A stretch of 32,119 bases of DNA from Hyphomicrobiaceae bacterium (GCA_025351355.1 JANXWC010000147.1:1-32119); one strand, 5' to 3'. Counted from the first letter of the stretch, positions 1 through 7,493 are shown. The notes: generated by a model not told the origin, from the sequence alone. Numbers and translations: made by a program.

Positions 1-510
1 GCCGCGCATGTGGCAGCCGATCTCGGCAACGACGTGCCGATCATTCTCGATGGCGGCGATACCGACGTAGGCCTGGAATCGACGATCATTGATGCGCGCG
101 GCGCCGTGCCGATCCTGTTGCGTCACGGCGGCATTTCACGCAGCCAGATCGCCGCCGCACTCGGCATCAACCCAGCAAACATAGCCGCTGCCATCGATGC
201 AGGTCACGCACCGAATGCGCCGGGCCAACTTGCCAGCCACTATGCGCCTGCGGCCAAACTCCGCCTCGATGTCACCGACGTACGCTCAGGTGAAGCGTTG
301 CTGGCCTTCGGCACGCCGCTGCCGCACACCGGGCCAATGCGCAATCTTTCGGAAAACGGCAATCTGATCGAGGCCGCCGCGCGGCTGTTCAGTGCACTCC
401 GCGCGCTTGACGCCAGCGGAGCGCCGGCCATTGCGGTGATGCCCATTCCACAGCACGGTCTCGGCGAAGCCATCAACGATCGCCTGTGCCGCGCCGCCGC
501 ACCACGCTGA
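1..510 (+). CDS. tsaC: L-threonylcarbamoyladenylate synthase (Sua5/YrdC/TsaC), C-terminal part
   Basis: The reading frame is open from the first base, so the 5' end lies outside the window; 169 residues are visible. Motifs typical of the YrdC/Sua5 fold are GLESTI in the first third and APGQLASHYAP in the linker to the C-terminal Sua5 domain, which fills the remainder. The family makes threonylcarbamoyl-AMP from threonine, bicarbonate and ATP, the first step of the t6A37 modification of ANN-decoding tRNAs, in the cytoplasm. The Sua5 extension marks the long form rather than the short TsaC form. The gene converges on the NYN gene, with a hairpin between them. The internal GTG at position 10 is not a credible start because the upstream codons are in frame and the family domain starts much earlier. 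Confidence 0.9.
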   Translation, partial: AAHVAADLGNDVPIILDGGDTDVGLESTIIDARGAVPILLRHGGISRSQIAAALGINPANIAAAIDAGHAPNAPGQLASHYAPAAKLRLDVTDVRSGEALLAFGTPLPHTGPMRNLSENGNLIEAAARLFSALRALDASGAPAIAVMPIPQHGLGEAINDRLCRAAAPR

Positions 511-533
511 TGCGCCACCGCGCGCGAGTAAAG

Positions 534-559
534 ACGCCCCGGCGTTTCAGCCGAGGCGT
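534..559 (-). terminator. Intrinsic terminator between convergent genes
   Basis: ACGCCCCGG (534-542) faces CCGAGGCGT (551-559), a 9-bp stem with an 8-nt loop. Read on the minus strand the single mismatch becomes a G-T wobble and the hairpin is followed by CTTTACT, so it best serves the NYN gene ending at 585. It may also stop transcripts from the left-hand gene. Confidence 0.6.
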
Positions 560-584
560 TGGTAGGTATAGAAACTGACCAAAT

Positions 585-2381
585 TCAACGACGCGCGCGC
601 ACTATCCGCGGGAAGTCGTCGCCGCCCGCGTCGGATCCAGCCGTAACCGTCTCCGCAACCGCCTCGCCGACCGCGCGCTGGCCGCCTTGTGGCCACCACC
701 GTGCCGGACCGCGTGGGTCCGCTTGGCCCTGACCCTGTGTGGGCGCTGCAGAATGTGCAGGCGGCAAGGCCGCGCGGCTCGTCGGCGCCGGCGATACGCC
801 AGCAAACCACGAATCGATCAAGTCCAGTTCTTCCGCGCTCAGCGTCAGCCCCTGGCCACGGCAGCGCCCCACTACGAAGTTCCTGAAGCGGCCGCCGAAC
901 AGTGTCGCCGAGGCCCCCTGGTCGAACCACGGATCCGTTTCGCTGACGACTTCGAGAATGAACCGTGCATCGTCATGCTTCAGCTCAAACCCGCGCGACT
1001 GCGCACGGCCCACTACATTGCTCAGCGTCTGCGTGCCGGCCAGACTGTTCTCGTTGATCTCCTGCGCCAGGATCTCGAACACCGCACGATATTCGGCCGG
1101 CGCTAGCGGTGGCGCCTGACACGCTTCGTAAATCCGCGCGATCGATTGCTGCATGGCCGACGGCTGTGGCGCCGCCTGCGGCTGCAGCGGCACGGCGAAC
1201 TGCTCGCGTACTGCCGGTCGGGCCACTTGTGTCGGCTGTGCAGGCGCCGCCGGCATCACCGCCTGCCGATGCTGTTGTGCCGGCGCCTCTCGCGTCAGCG
1301 GCATGTCGGCGGTGACAGCCGGTCGTGCAGGTGTGCTTACGTTCGCAAAAATCGCGTCGTCGATATGCGCATTGCCGGTCGACGGCACGGCGGGCGCTTG
1401 CGGCGTCGCCCGCGACGGTGGCAATTCCAAGGTCGGCATCCGCTGTGGCGTCGCCGCATGCCGCTTCGGATCGTAGGCAAAGTACGGCGGCTGATCCGTC
1501 AATTGAATTTCACTCGGCAGGCTTTGCCGCAATAATTCGCGGAAACTTCCCGCGCCCGCCCAACTGGTATTGACCGTCTTCTCGTGTCCGAGCACGCGCA
1601 GCGCACGATCAGCCAACGCCTCGAGCGGCACCGGCATTGCGGCAGAGCGTACGCTGGCTATCACCTCGGCAATGATTTCCTGACGCAGCTGCGGCACCGA
1701 CGGCGCAACTGCGGGGGCGTTCGACGAAACCGCTACGCGCATCGGCGACGCTTCAAGTGCCGTCGTCGAAGTCGTCGGTGCGGCGATGGCCGGTTCGTGC
1801 GCCAGCAGCAGGGCGATCAGATCCGCCTCGCGCACTTCGCCATCGCAAATCGCGGTGTAGGGCTGTGCCGTATACTCGTTGCAATAGATCACCGTGCGAC
1901 GCGCATGCTGACGCAGGCGTTGCAGCACGGGCGTAAAATCGGCATCACCTGACAGGATGATGAATTCGTCGAAATAGGTTTCATGCGTCAGGTAGTCGCG
2001 AACGTCCATCACCATCCTGATGTCCGACGAATTCTTCAGCTGCGCGGTCAAGGGCGGACAATCCACGACCTCGCACCCGGCCCGCAGGAAATGATGTCGG
2101 ATGAACGGAAACGAATTCATGTCCGTCGAATTGTCGTGTGAGTTTCGGCGTGGCACCGGATTGCCGTAGCAGCGGTTCATCACGATGCGCCGCTTAGCCG
2201 TACCGAGCACGCCATTGGTGGCTGTGATCAGGCTGCCGGTCTCGATGCCCTTCAGCCAGTCCTGCGACAACTTGGCGAACCGCTTGGCGGCTTCTTCGCT
2301 TTTGCGCTTGAGTGACATGTAGATGTTGTCGTAGTCGACAAAAATTGCGCTTAGAACTGGAGTTTGCTCGTCACGCTTCAT
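585..2381 (-). CDS. NYN-domain (LabA/DUF88-type) putative RNase with a LOTUS-like domain
   Basis: 598 residues. An N-terminal NYN (PIN-like) domain spans about residues 10-195, with acidic residues in VDYDN (D16, D18), SSD (D120) and SGDADF (D146, D148), as expected of a metal-dependent nuclease centre. Residues about 231-305 look like an OST-HTH/LOTUS winged-helix domain, which in other proteins binds RNA. A Pro/Ala/Gln-rich linker (about 310-410) leads to a second compact region (about 410-530) that may be another winged-helix-like unit, and then a low-complexity tail. Bacterial NYN-LOTUS proteins are thought to act in RNA turnover, but their substrates are mostly unknown. ATG 2381 was chosen because the frame upstream is closed near 2485 without another usual start. 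The upstream Shine-Dalgarno is weak. No adjacent gene suggests a pathway. Confidence 0.85.
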   Translation of the reverse strand: MKRDEQTPVLSAIFVDYDNIYMSLKRKSEEAAKRFAKLSQDWLKGIETGSLITATNGVLGTAKRRIVMNRCYGNPVPRRNSHDNSTDMNSFPFIRHHFLRAGCEVVDCPPLTAQLKNSSDIRMVMDVRDYLTHETYFDEFIILSGDADFTPVLQRLRQHARRTVIYCNEYTAQPYTAICDGEVREADLIALLLAHEPAIAAPTTSTTALEASPMRVAVSSNAPAVAPSVPQLRQEIIAEVIASVRSAAMPVPLEALADRALRVLGHEKTVNTSWAGAGSFRELLRQSLPSEIQLTDQPPYFAYDPKRHAATPQRMPTLELPPSRATPQAPAVPSTGNAHIDDAIFANVSTPARPAVTADMPLTREAPAQQHRQAVMPAAPAQPTQVARPAVREQFAVPLQPQAAPQPSAMQQSIARIYEACQAPPLAPAEYRAVFEILAQEINENSLAGTQTLSNVVGRAQSRGFELKHDDARFILEVVSETDPWFDQGASATLFGGRFRNFVVGRCRGQGLTLSAEELDLIDSWFAGVSPAPTSRAALPPAHSAAPTQGQGQADPRGPARWWPQGGQRAVGEAVAETVTAGSDAGGDDFPRIVRARR

Positions 2382-2538
2382 CTGAACGCCCCGCAGGTTG
2401 GCCTGATCTCGATTGAGACCGAATCTGTCGTTGAGTCGGGACGGCGCCGCAAGGCTTCCGAAGCCGCGCCAACGCGAAAAATGTTAACGATCTGTAAATT
2501 TGACAAACTTTCTTCCAGGTAGCTGGGGATTGTCGGGA

Positions 2539-2568
2539 TTAGTTCTGCTTCGAAGCAAGAAACGTCAC
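2539..2568 (-). other. Possible nine-codon leader reading frame with strong RBS
   Basis: On the minus strand AAGGAGG (2580-2574) stands 5 nt ahead of GTG (2568), which opens a frame of nine codons ending in TAA (2541-2539). It lies about 160 nt upstream of the NYN gene start. It could be a leader peptide, a remnant of a frameshifted gene, or chance. Nothing in the peptide (MTFLASKQN) identifies it. Confidence 0.25.
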
Positions 2569-2604
2569 GTGTTCCTCCTTTCGATGGGGCGGGCGCGCCG
2601 AACA

Positions 2605-2633
2605 CTTGATTCGTCGCAAACCGATTTCCATAT
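2605..2633 (+). promoter_or_regulatory. Candidate heat-shock (sigma-32 type) promoter of hsp20
   Basis: CTTGAT (2605-2610) and TTCCATAT (2626-2633) are separated by 15 nt and resemble the RpoH pattern CTTGAA...CCCCATNT. It lies about 110 nt upstream of a heat-shock gene. The -10 match is partial, so this is a suggestion only. Confidence 0.35.
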
Positions 2634-2714
2634 CCAATACGCGCGTGGCTTTGGTTGAAGCGTGTGCACCGGGGCCTGACGAAGGAGTTGCCCGGTTGAC
2701 GATGATCAGTCACT

Positions 2715-2741
2715 GCAAGCCGCTTCAAAGGAGGGCCTTGC
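2715..2741 (+). promoter_or_regulatory. Hairpin covering the hsp20 ribosome binding site
   Basis: GCAAGCC (2715-2721) can pair with GG (2734-2735) plus CTTGC (2737-2741) around one bulged C (2736). The Shine-Dalgarno AAAGGAGG (2727-2734) sits in the loop and at the closing pairs, just ahead of ATG 2743. Rhizobial small heat-shock genes often carry ROSE thermometers that mask this site. I do not see a clear match to the ROSE consensus, so the assignment is inference from position and structure. Confidence 0.4.
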
Positions 2742-2742
2742 C

Positions 2743-3228
2743 ATGTCACGAGGGCCGTTGCTGTCGTCTCCGCTGCTACTCGGCTTCGATGAGATCGAGC
2801 GTTTGATCGATCGTGTCGGCAAAACTGCTGCGGATGGGTATCCTCCCTACAACATCGAACGGCTGTCTGGCCCAGAAGTTGCGCCAAATGGCGAGGGTAG
2901 GACATCCAGGCTTGAAGTGTTGCGCATAACACTGGCCGTCGCCGGATTTCAGCGCGAGCAGATTGAAATTACCGTTGAAGATAACCAATTGATGGTGCGT
3001 GGGAGGCAAGACGACGACAAGGCCCGCGACTACATCCATCGCGGCATTGCGGCGCGACAATTCGCCCGAACGTTCGTTCTTGCCGATGGCATAGAAGTGA
3101 AAACTGCCGATCTCAACCACGGTCTGTTGTCGATAGATCTCGTTCGTCATGAACCAGATAGGGTGGTTCGGCGTATATCTATTGGCAACGGTGGCGCGGA
3201 CAGTGGTGATCAAAAACCACTCTCATAA
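2743..3228 (+). CDS. Hsp20 family small heat-shock protein
   Basis: 161 residues. An N-terminal arm is followed by YPPYNIE (33-39) and an alpha-crystallin domain to about residue 146; ADLNHGLLSI (122-131) matches the conserved A-x-x-x-x-G-L-L core near its end. A C-terminal ISI (145-147) fits the I-x-I motif used in oligomer assembly. The family consists of ATP-independent holdases that bind unfolding proteins and pass them to DnaK/ClpB. The start ATG 2743 is fixed by a strong AAAGGAGG 8 nt upstream. The following DUF1150 gene is a usual neighbour of hsp20 in Alphaproteobacteria. A heat-shock-like promoter and an RBS-covering hairpin lie upstream. Confidence 0.92.
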   Translation: MSRGPLLSSPLLLGFDEIERLIDRVGKTAADGYPPYNIERLSGPEVAPNGEGRTSRLEVLRITLAVAGFQREQIEITVEDNQLMVRGRQDDDKARDYIHRGIAARQFARTFVLADGIEVKTADLNHGLLSIDLVRHEPDRVVRRISIGNGGADSGDQKPLS

Positions 3229-3273
3229 ATAAATCGGCGAGAGCGCTTCCACGGTCACACATTATTCAAGGGA

Positions 3274-3295
3274 ATCAGCAGACACTCATGCTGAT
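3274..3295. repeat. Hairpin between hsp20 and the DUF1150 gene
   Basis: ATCAGCA (3274-3280) and TGCTGAT (3289-3295) form a 7-bp perfect stem with an 8-nt loop and no T-run. It might stabilise the hsp20 mRNA end or attenuate read-through into the next gene. Confidence 0.35.
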
Positions 3296-3379
3296 AGCAG
3301 CTTCATGCGGCTATATGGCCGATCGCAGCTCTGAGCATGACGACATACCCCGTTCCCTACCTTCATGAGGAGCATGGTC

Positions 3380-3673
3380 ATGGAAAAGAATTCAGTCAAA
3401 CGTGGCCGCCGGCGGTCTGCAAAGGTCGATCCACGCCACATCCTGAGCGGGCTCGATCTGGCCAAGCTCGGCGATGGCAAGGTTGCCTACATCCGCATGA
3501 TGTCGTCCGACGAAGCGCAGAGAATGTTTCCGACCATTACGGGCCTGCCCGATGGCTCGAATATTTTCGCACTCCACAGTGCTGACGGTACGCCGCTCGC
3601 GCTGACCGACAGTCGGCAAGCCGCCATGGGGCACGCCATGGGCGACCGCCTGGTGGTAGCCAGCATCCACTGA
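3380..3673 (+). CDS. DUF1150 family protein
   Basis: 97 residues. The pattern L-x-x-L-G-x-G-x-V-A-Y-I-R-M-M-S-S-D-E followed by FALHSADGTPLALTDS and a closing VVASIH is characteristic of DUF1150, a small cytoplasmic family of unknown function found next to hsp20 genes in Alphaproteobacteria. Earlier in-frame ATGs exist at 3365 and 3374. ATG 3380 is preferred because GAGGAG (3367-3372) is 7 nt upstream of it and the next residues (MEKNSVKRGRRR) give the basic N terminus usual for the family. A role in the heat-shock response is inferred only from the neighbourhood. Two hairpins follow the stop codon, the second a terminator. Confidence 0.85.
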   Translation: MEKNSVKRGRRRSAKVDPRHILSGLDLAKLGDGKVAYIRMMSSDEAQRMFPTITGLPDGSNIFALHSADGTPLALTDSRQAAMGHAMGDRLVVASIH

Positions 3674-3675
3674 AA

Positions 3676-3711
3676 CGCGCTGGGTCGTGTTGAGGAGATG
3701 CGTCCAGCGCG
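3676..3711 (+). repeat. Perfect 8-bp inverted repeat after the DUF1150 gene
   Basis: CGCGCTGG (3676-3683) and CCAGCGCG (3704-3711) are perfect complements around a 20-nt loop, starting two bases after the stop codon. It precedes the terminator at 3746. Confidence 0.4.
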
Positions 3712-3745
3712 GCGCGCCAGGCTGCGATAAGTTCATTGAGATGTC

Positions 3746-3783
3746 AGGCCTCGGAAGCGTTCGCGCACCGGGGCCTTTCTTTA
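3746..3783 (+). terminator. Intrinsic terminator of the hsp20-DUF1150 unit
   Basis: AGGCCTCGG (3746-3754) pairs with CCGGGGCCT (3768-3776) over 9 bp including one G-T wobble, then TTTCTTTAC. It sits in the gap between convergent genes. Confidence 0.65.
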
Positions 3784-3786
3784 CGA

Positions 3787-5577
3787 TCAGCTCAGCGAGC
3801 CCTCGTAGTCGGCAGCCAGGAACGGTTCACCGCAGAAATAGCCTTGCAGGAGGTCGATCCCCGCTTCGCGCAGGATTTCGACAGTCTGTTGATCCTGCAC
3901 CCACTCCGCCACTGTTTCCATGCCGAGGCTGCAGGCGAGATCGCGCAGTGCCTTGATGAACACAAGGTCTTGCGGATCGTTGGCGAGGTTTTTGATGAAC
4001 GTGCCGTCGATCTTCACCATGTCGATGGCCAGCAGTTTCAGATTCTTGAACGAGGTGAAGCCGGCGCCGAAGTCATCGATCGCAACCCGGCACCCAAGTT
4101 CTTTGAGCGTGTCGACGAAGGCGATGGTTTGGTCGATTTCGGCGATGACGGCCGTCTCGGTGATCTCGATGATCAGTCGCTCAGTCAGTGAGCGTCTGCC
4201 GCCGGTCAAATGATGCAGCGCCGCTAGCCATTCATGGTTCGACGGTGTCAGCCCCGAGACATTCAGTGCCAACCTCAAATCTGGGTGCAGCTTCAAAAGT
4301 TCGACGGTCATTTCCAGCGTGCGCTGATCGATCAGATGCGCCATCCCCAGTTGCTCGGCCACCGGCATGAAATCGCCGGCGGAAATGCGGCTGCCATCCA
4401 GCTTGTCCATACGCAGCAGGCACTCGTGATGCTTGACCTCCAGTGTCTGGCAATCGACGATCGGCTGTAGCATCAGCATCATCCGCTGCTGCTCAAGCGC
4501 CGAGGTAACTTCATCGGCAATCGCGATGTTGCGCTGCCGGATCGAAGCGTGACCGACACGCGGCTCGTATGCCGCGAAGCAATCGAAGCGACGCTGTTTG
4601 GCAAAGTCCAACGCTTGCAACGAGTGGCTGATCGCCTCTTGCACGTTCGTGGCCTGCTCCGGGATGAGCACGCCGCCGATGCTCACGCTTGCCGAAAGTT
4701 GGCACGCCGACGTCTCGATTGCCACGCTGCGAATGGCCTTGAGAAAACGATCGGCCGCAATCCGCATCGCACCGGGGCCGCACTCGTTGAGGACGATGCC
4801 GAACTTGTTTGACGAGTAGCGCCCGATCGTATCGCCGCCGCGCAGTCTGCGGCGCAGGGTGCGGGCGGCCGAAGCGATGATTTCGTCCCCGATGTCGAAA
4901 CCGAACGATTGATTGATGTTGGTCAGATTGTTGATCGACACCATGAGAAAGGCCGCGGGATTGCGGGTTTCGACCGCTTGTCCAATGACCGCCGCAACCG
5001 CTTGCGTCAGCCGCACCCGATTAAGCTGGCCGGTCAACTCGTCGTGGTCGCTCAAGTGATTTTTCTTGGCTTCTGGATCGAGCCCTTCATCGACGATTCG
5101 AATGATGCCGCGTGCCCGCAGCGGTCGTCCACTGGCGTCGGTCCACAGCCGGCCGCGGTCTTCCAGCCAAAGCGAGACGTCGCTGCGACGGCCCCCGGGG
5201 GCAAATCGGTATTGCACGCGATACGGCAATCCCGTCGACGGACTAACCTGGCCCAGTTGGCCACCGGCCCCAAGCACTGCGTCGTCGCGCCGGCGGCTGT
5301 GTTCTGGCGCAACGTGGAATTTGAATTCCAGTCCCGTTTCGATCTGGCGCGCGCTGCGTACCCCGAGAAGTTTAACCGCGTTGCTTTCCCACGAGATTTG
5401 ATCGGACTGGAAATCCCACAGATAGGCGGTTTCATCGAGCCCGGATAATATGCCGACAAGATCGAAGGCTTCACCTTCAACAGCTACAGGTGCCGGGCTG
5501 CCGTCGAGCGCGCTGATAGGCACGAACGTCGTCGCGGCTCCGTCGGCGTCAAACTTAATGTGGGGCATGGAAGTCAC
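3787..5577 (-). CDS. PAS-GGDEF-EAL protein, probable c-di-GMP phosphodiesterase with degenerate GGDEF
   Basis: 596 residues, no membrane segment seen. A PAS-like sensor (about 40-165) is followed by a GGDEF-fold domain (about 170-335) and an EAL domain (about 350-590). In the GGDEF domain the signature is SSNKF (255-259) and the first metal-site aspartate is replaced in SINNLTNIN, so cyclase activity is unlikely; an RxxD-type inhibitory-site motif RGGD (246-249) is kept at the standard 5-residue spacing. The EAL domain keeps the expected catalytic residues: E385 (in ECLLR), N439, E471, D501-D502 (DDFGAG), K522, E558 and Q578. Hydrolysis of c-di-GMP to pGpG is therefore plausible, perhaps tuned by ligand bound to the GGDEF domain. 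The start is GTG 5577 or ATG 5568; neither has a clear RBS. Confidence 0.88.
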   Translation of the reverse strand: MTSMPHIKFDADGAATTFVPISALDGSPAPVAVEGEAFDLVGILSGLDETAYLWDFQSDQISWESNAVKLLGVRSARQIETGLEFKFHVAPEHSRRRDDAVLGAGGQLGQVSPSTGLPYRVQYRFAPGGRRSDVSLWLEDRGRLWTDASGRPLRARGIIRIVDEGLDPEAKKNHLSDHDELTGQLNRVRLTQAVAAVIGQAVETRNPAAFLMVSINNLTNINQSFGFDIGDEIIASAARTLRRRLRGGDTIGRYSSNKFGIVLNECGPGAMRIAADRFLKAIRSVAIETSACQLSASVSIGGVLIPEQATNVQEAISHSLQALDFAKQRRFDCFAAYEPRVGHASIRQRNIAIADEVTSALEQQRMMLMLQPIVDCQTLEVKHHECLLRMDKLDGSRISAGDFMPVAEQLGMAHLIDQRTLEMTVELLKLHPDLRLALNVSGLTPSNHEWLAALHHLTGGRRSLTERLIIEITETAVIAEIDQTIAFVDTLKELGCRVAIDDFGAGFTSFKNLKLLAIDMVKIDGTFIKNLANDPQDLVFIKALRDLACSLGMETVAEWVQDQQTVEILREAGIDLLQGYFCGEPFLAADYEGSLS

Positions 5578-5790
5578 ACGGGACCCATCTCGACGGTTTC
5601 ACCGCTACCACGACGCACAACGGCACATTGAAGGCTATTCTAAGCGCTGAATTAGCCTGGTAAACGCGAAAAACTACGGCGCAAACAAACCGGCCGCCTA
5701 TTCCCGCATCCCTTCCAAGCAAGTTAGTTCGAATTTGCTAACAATGCATAAATCCGCGCTTTGCTCCGCGTAGTGCGCCACGCCATGCCG

Positions 5791-5874
5791 TCTAGAGTGC
5801 TTCCGGGAAAAGCATGCCCCGGACGAAGATCCAGGGTGTGAGCGGTTTTCCCGATAAGAAGCACGACAAAACAA
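5791..5874 (+). repeat. 84-bp dispersed palindromic repeat, copy 1
   Basis: This copy matches 8321-8404 at 82 of 84 positions, in the same orientation. It is a nested palindrome: outer arms GTGCTTCCGGGAAAA and TTTTCCCGATAAGAAGCAC, inner arms built on CCCCGGA and a near match to TCCGGGG (this copy has an A where copy 2 has G). Both copies begin TCTAGAG. The form is that of REP-type extragenic repeats. Confidence 0.85.
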
Positions 5875-5880
5875 AAGATT

Positions 5881-5919
5881 AGGGTCGTTCCATGATTCAA
5901 CTAAAACCGGAACGACCCT
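5881..5919 (-). terminator. 11-bp perfect-stem hairpin, likely minus-strand terminator
   Basis: AGGGTCGTTCC (5881-5891) and GGAACGACCCT (5909-5919) pair perfectly around a 17-nt loop. On the minus strand it is followed by AATCTTTTGTTTTG, so it may end the rpmF transcript, though it lies 166 nt beyond the rpmF stop. It could also belong to a repeat family. Confidence 0.5.
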
Positions 5920-6084
5920 GGATGCACGCGTTCAGTGTCTTTCTGGGCCTTGTGGCCAAGCCCGTCAGGTCGCCCAATGCAAGCAACCGTCGACGCCATA
6001 GTGTGCGCCGGCGGTTGCTTTAAATCTGGTTCTGGACTCGACCGCCTCACGTTGAGACGCGCTACCGCTACTAAAGCTTGGCGA

Positions 6085-6270
6085 TCAGAGATCCTGCTTC
6101 GGCTCAAGGATCTGTTTGCCGCGATACTTACCGCTTTTCAAGTCGATATGGTGCGACCGGCGCAACTCACCCGACGCTTTGTCAGTCGTATACGCCGGAA
6201 CGGTCAGCGCGTCGGCAGAGCGGCGATTGCCGCGCTTCATGCGCGACACTTTTTTCCTCGGAACGGCCAT
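6085..6270 (-). CDS. rpmF: 50S ribosomal protein L32
   Basis: 61 residues beginning [17 protein letters not shown], the standard L32 N terminus, with the typical alphaproteobacterial [12 protein letters not shown] segment and KYRGKQIL near the end. L32 is a small basic protein of the large subunit near the peptidyl-transferase region. A longer frame opens at 6360, but ATG 6270 is preceded by AGGAG at a good distance and gives the family length. The four cysteines that form a zinc ribbon in some L32 proteins are absent, as is usual in this group. It lies downstream of the D-2-hydroxyacid dehydrogenase with a promoter-like sequence of its own. Confidence 0.95.
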   Translation of the reverse strand: MAVPRKKVSRMKRGNRRSADALTVPAYTTDKASGELRRSHHIDLKSGKYRGKQILEPKQDL

Positions 6271-6292
6271 TGTAGTCTCCTGGAGCAACGCT

Positions 6293-6321
6293 AACTTATT
6301 GACAAGGCTGTAAATTGCCAA
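6293..6321 (-). promoter_or_regulatory. Candidate rpmF promoter
   Basis: On the minus strand TTGGCA (6321-6316) and TAAGTT (6298-6293) are spaced by 17 nt and would start transcription just ahead of the AGGAG of rpmF. The match to the sigma-70 consensus is fair, not strong. Confidence 0.4.
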
Positions 6322-6479
6322 GTCTAATGCCAGTCGATGCGGTTGTGTGTGGTCTGTCAATCTTGTGATTTAAGAGTGTCTGCTGCCTCAGCCGTACGCT
6401 TTCGCGCCGCAACAAGGCACCATTCGAGGCGGCTTATAACGACAAAGTCCAGAAATTGAAAGTGGGTGTCCGCGTGTCG

Positions 6480-7493
6480 TCAGAACATGGCCGCATGCAC
6501 CCGGTCTGGCGGCGCATGACCATCGAGGAACGTCTTGATATTGATGATCACCTTCTCGCCCATGTCGATCCGGCCCTCGTGCGTGGCCGATCCCATGTGC
6601 GGCAAGGCGACAACGCGCGGCGACGCGATCAAACGCGGATTGACCGCCGGCTGGTGCTCGAACACGTCGAGGCCGGCGCCGGCGATCGTGCCGCTTTCGA
6701 TCATGCGTGCCAGCTCATTCTCGTCGATGACTTCGCCGCGTGCGGTGTTTACCAGGTAAGCTGTCGGTTTCAGCAGTTTCAGCCGTCGTGCCGATAGCAG
6801 ATGGAACGTCGCCGGCGTGTGCGGGCAATTGATGGATACGATATCCATCCGCATCAGCATCTGATCCAGGCTTTCCCAATAGGTGGCGTCAACGGCCTGC
6901 TCCACGGCCTCCGGCAGTCGGCGGCGATTGTGATAGTGGATTTGCAACCCGAACGCGCGCGCCCGCCGCGCCACAGCCTGCCCGATGCGGCCCATGCCGA
7001 CGATGCCCAGCCGCTTGCCCCAAATCCGATGCCCCAGCATCGCCGTCGGTGCCCAGCCCGTCCACGGCGTATGCGTGTCCTTCATCATCGCCGTGCCCTC
7101 GGCAAGCCGCCGCGGCACCGCCAGAATGAGCGCCATCGTCATGTCGGCGGTATCTTCTGTAAGAACGCCCGGCGTATTGGTGACCACAATCCCGCGATTG
7201 CGCGCCGTATCGAGATCGATATTGTCGACCCCGGTACCGAAATTGGCGATCAGCTTCAATTGCGGGCCAGCGTGCGCGAGGATCGCCCGATCGATCCGGT
7301 CCGCCACGGTCGGCACGAGAACGGTGGCCGTCCTCACCGCCTCCGCCAGTTGTGCCGTGTCCATCGGCGCATCGGCAACGTTGAGGCGGGTCGAAAACAA
7401 CTCGCACAAGCGTGTTTCCACGGCATTCGGCAACTTACGCGTCACAATGACAAGCGGCTTGATTGATTTATTGGCTGTGGACATGGGGCGCAT
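6480..7493 (-). CDS. D-2-hydroxyacid dehydrogenase (glyoxylate/hydroxypyruvate reductase-like)
   Basis: 337 residues. The N-terminal half carries the substrate-lobe start and FGTGVDNID. The nucleotide-binding lobe has GMGRIG (166-171). The catalytic triad of the family is visible: R252 (NTARGEV), E279 (LDVFEHQP) and H299 (LPHMGS). These enzymes reduce 2-keto acids such as glyoxylate or hydroxypyruvate with NAD(P)H, or run in reverse. NHRR follows the second strand of the Rossmann fold; the basic residues there favour NADPH, which is inference. The start could be ATG 7493 or ATG 7484; GAGG lies just before 7493. Substrate cannot be fixed from sequence, and neighbours (irr, rpmF) give no pathway. 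Confidence 0.88.
   Translation of the reverse strand: MRPMSTANKSIKPLVIVTRKLPNAVETRLCELFSTRLNVADAPMDTAQLAEAVRTATVLVPTVADRIDRAILAHAGPQLKLIANFGTGVDNIDLDTARNRGIVVTNTPGVLTEDTADMTMALILAVPRRLAEGTAMMKDTHTPWTGWAPTAMLGHRIWGKRLGIVGMGRIGQAVARRARAFGLQIHYHNRRRLPEAVEQAVDATYWESLDQMLMRMDIVSINCPHTPATFHLLSARRLKLLKPTAYLVNTARGEVIDENELARMIESGTIAGAGLDVFEHQPAVNPRLIASPRVVALPHMGSATHEGRIDMGEKVIINIKTFLDGHAPPDRVHAAMF

Larger units (their letters stand above)
2382..2742. other. Gene-free region between NYN gene and hsp20
   Basis: This divergent intergenic region should hold promoters for both flanking genes. On the plus strand I see a heat-shock-like promoter (2605-2633) and a hairpin near the hsp20 start. On the minus strand there is an unusually strong ribosome binding site (2574-2580) in front of a nine-codon reading frame. 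Longer open frames here lack good starts and are probably shadows. Confidence 0.5.
5578..6084. other. Gene-free region: 84-bp repeat, hairpin and AT-richer promoter zone
   Basis: 5578-5790 is AT-richer than the genes and presumably holds the promoter of the GGDEF-EAL gene. It contains a small hairpin, GTTAG (5723-5727) with CTAAC (5738-5742). 5791-5874 is one copy of a dispersed 84-bp repeat and 5881-5919 an 11-bp-stem hairpin. From 5920 to the rpmF stop I see no gene and no convincing tRNA. Confidence 0.5.

Noticed and set aside
687-1952. Several plus-strand Arg/Cys-rich open frames opposite the NYN gene
   Set aside because: Composition is that of antisense GC-rich codons, with no ribosome binding sites or family motifs.
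2378-2932. 184-residue minus-strand open frame ending in an ATGA overlap with the NYN gene
   Set aside because: Most of it lies antisense to hsp20, it has no good start near the strong RBS in its own frame, and I recognise no family. Only the stretch 2378-2580 looks at all protein-like.
6010-6080. tRNA-like GGTCGAGTCC on the minus strand beyond rpmF
   Set aside because: The T-arm match is imperfect and no acceptor stem, anticodon arm or D-arm can be assembled around it.
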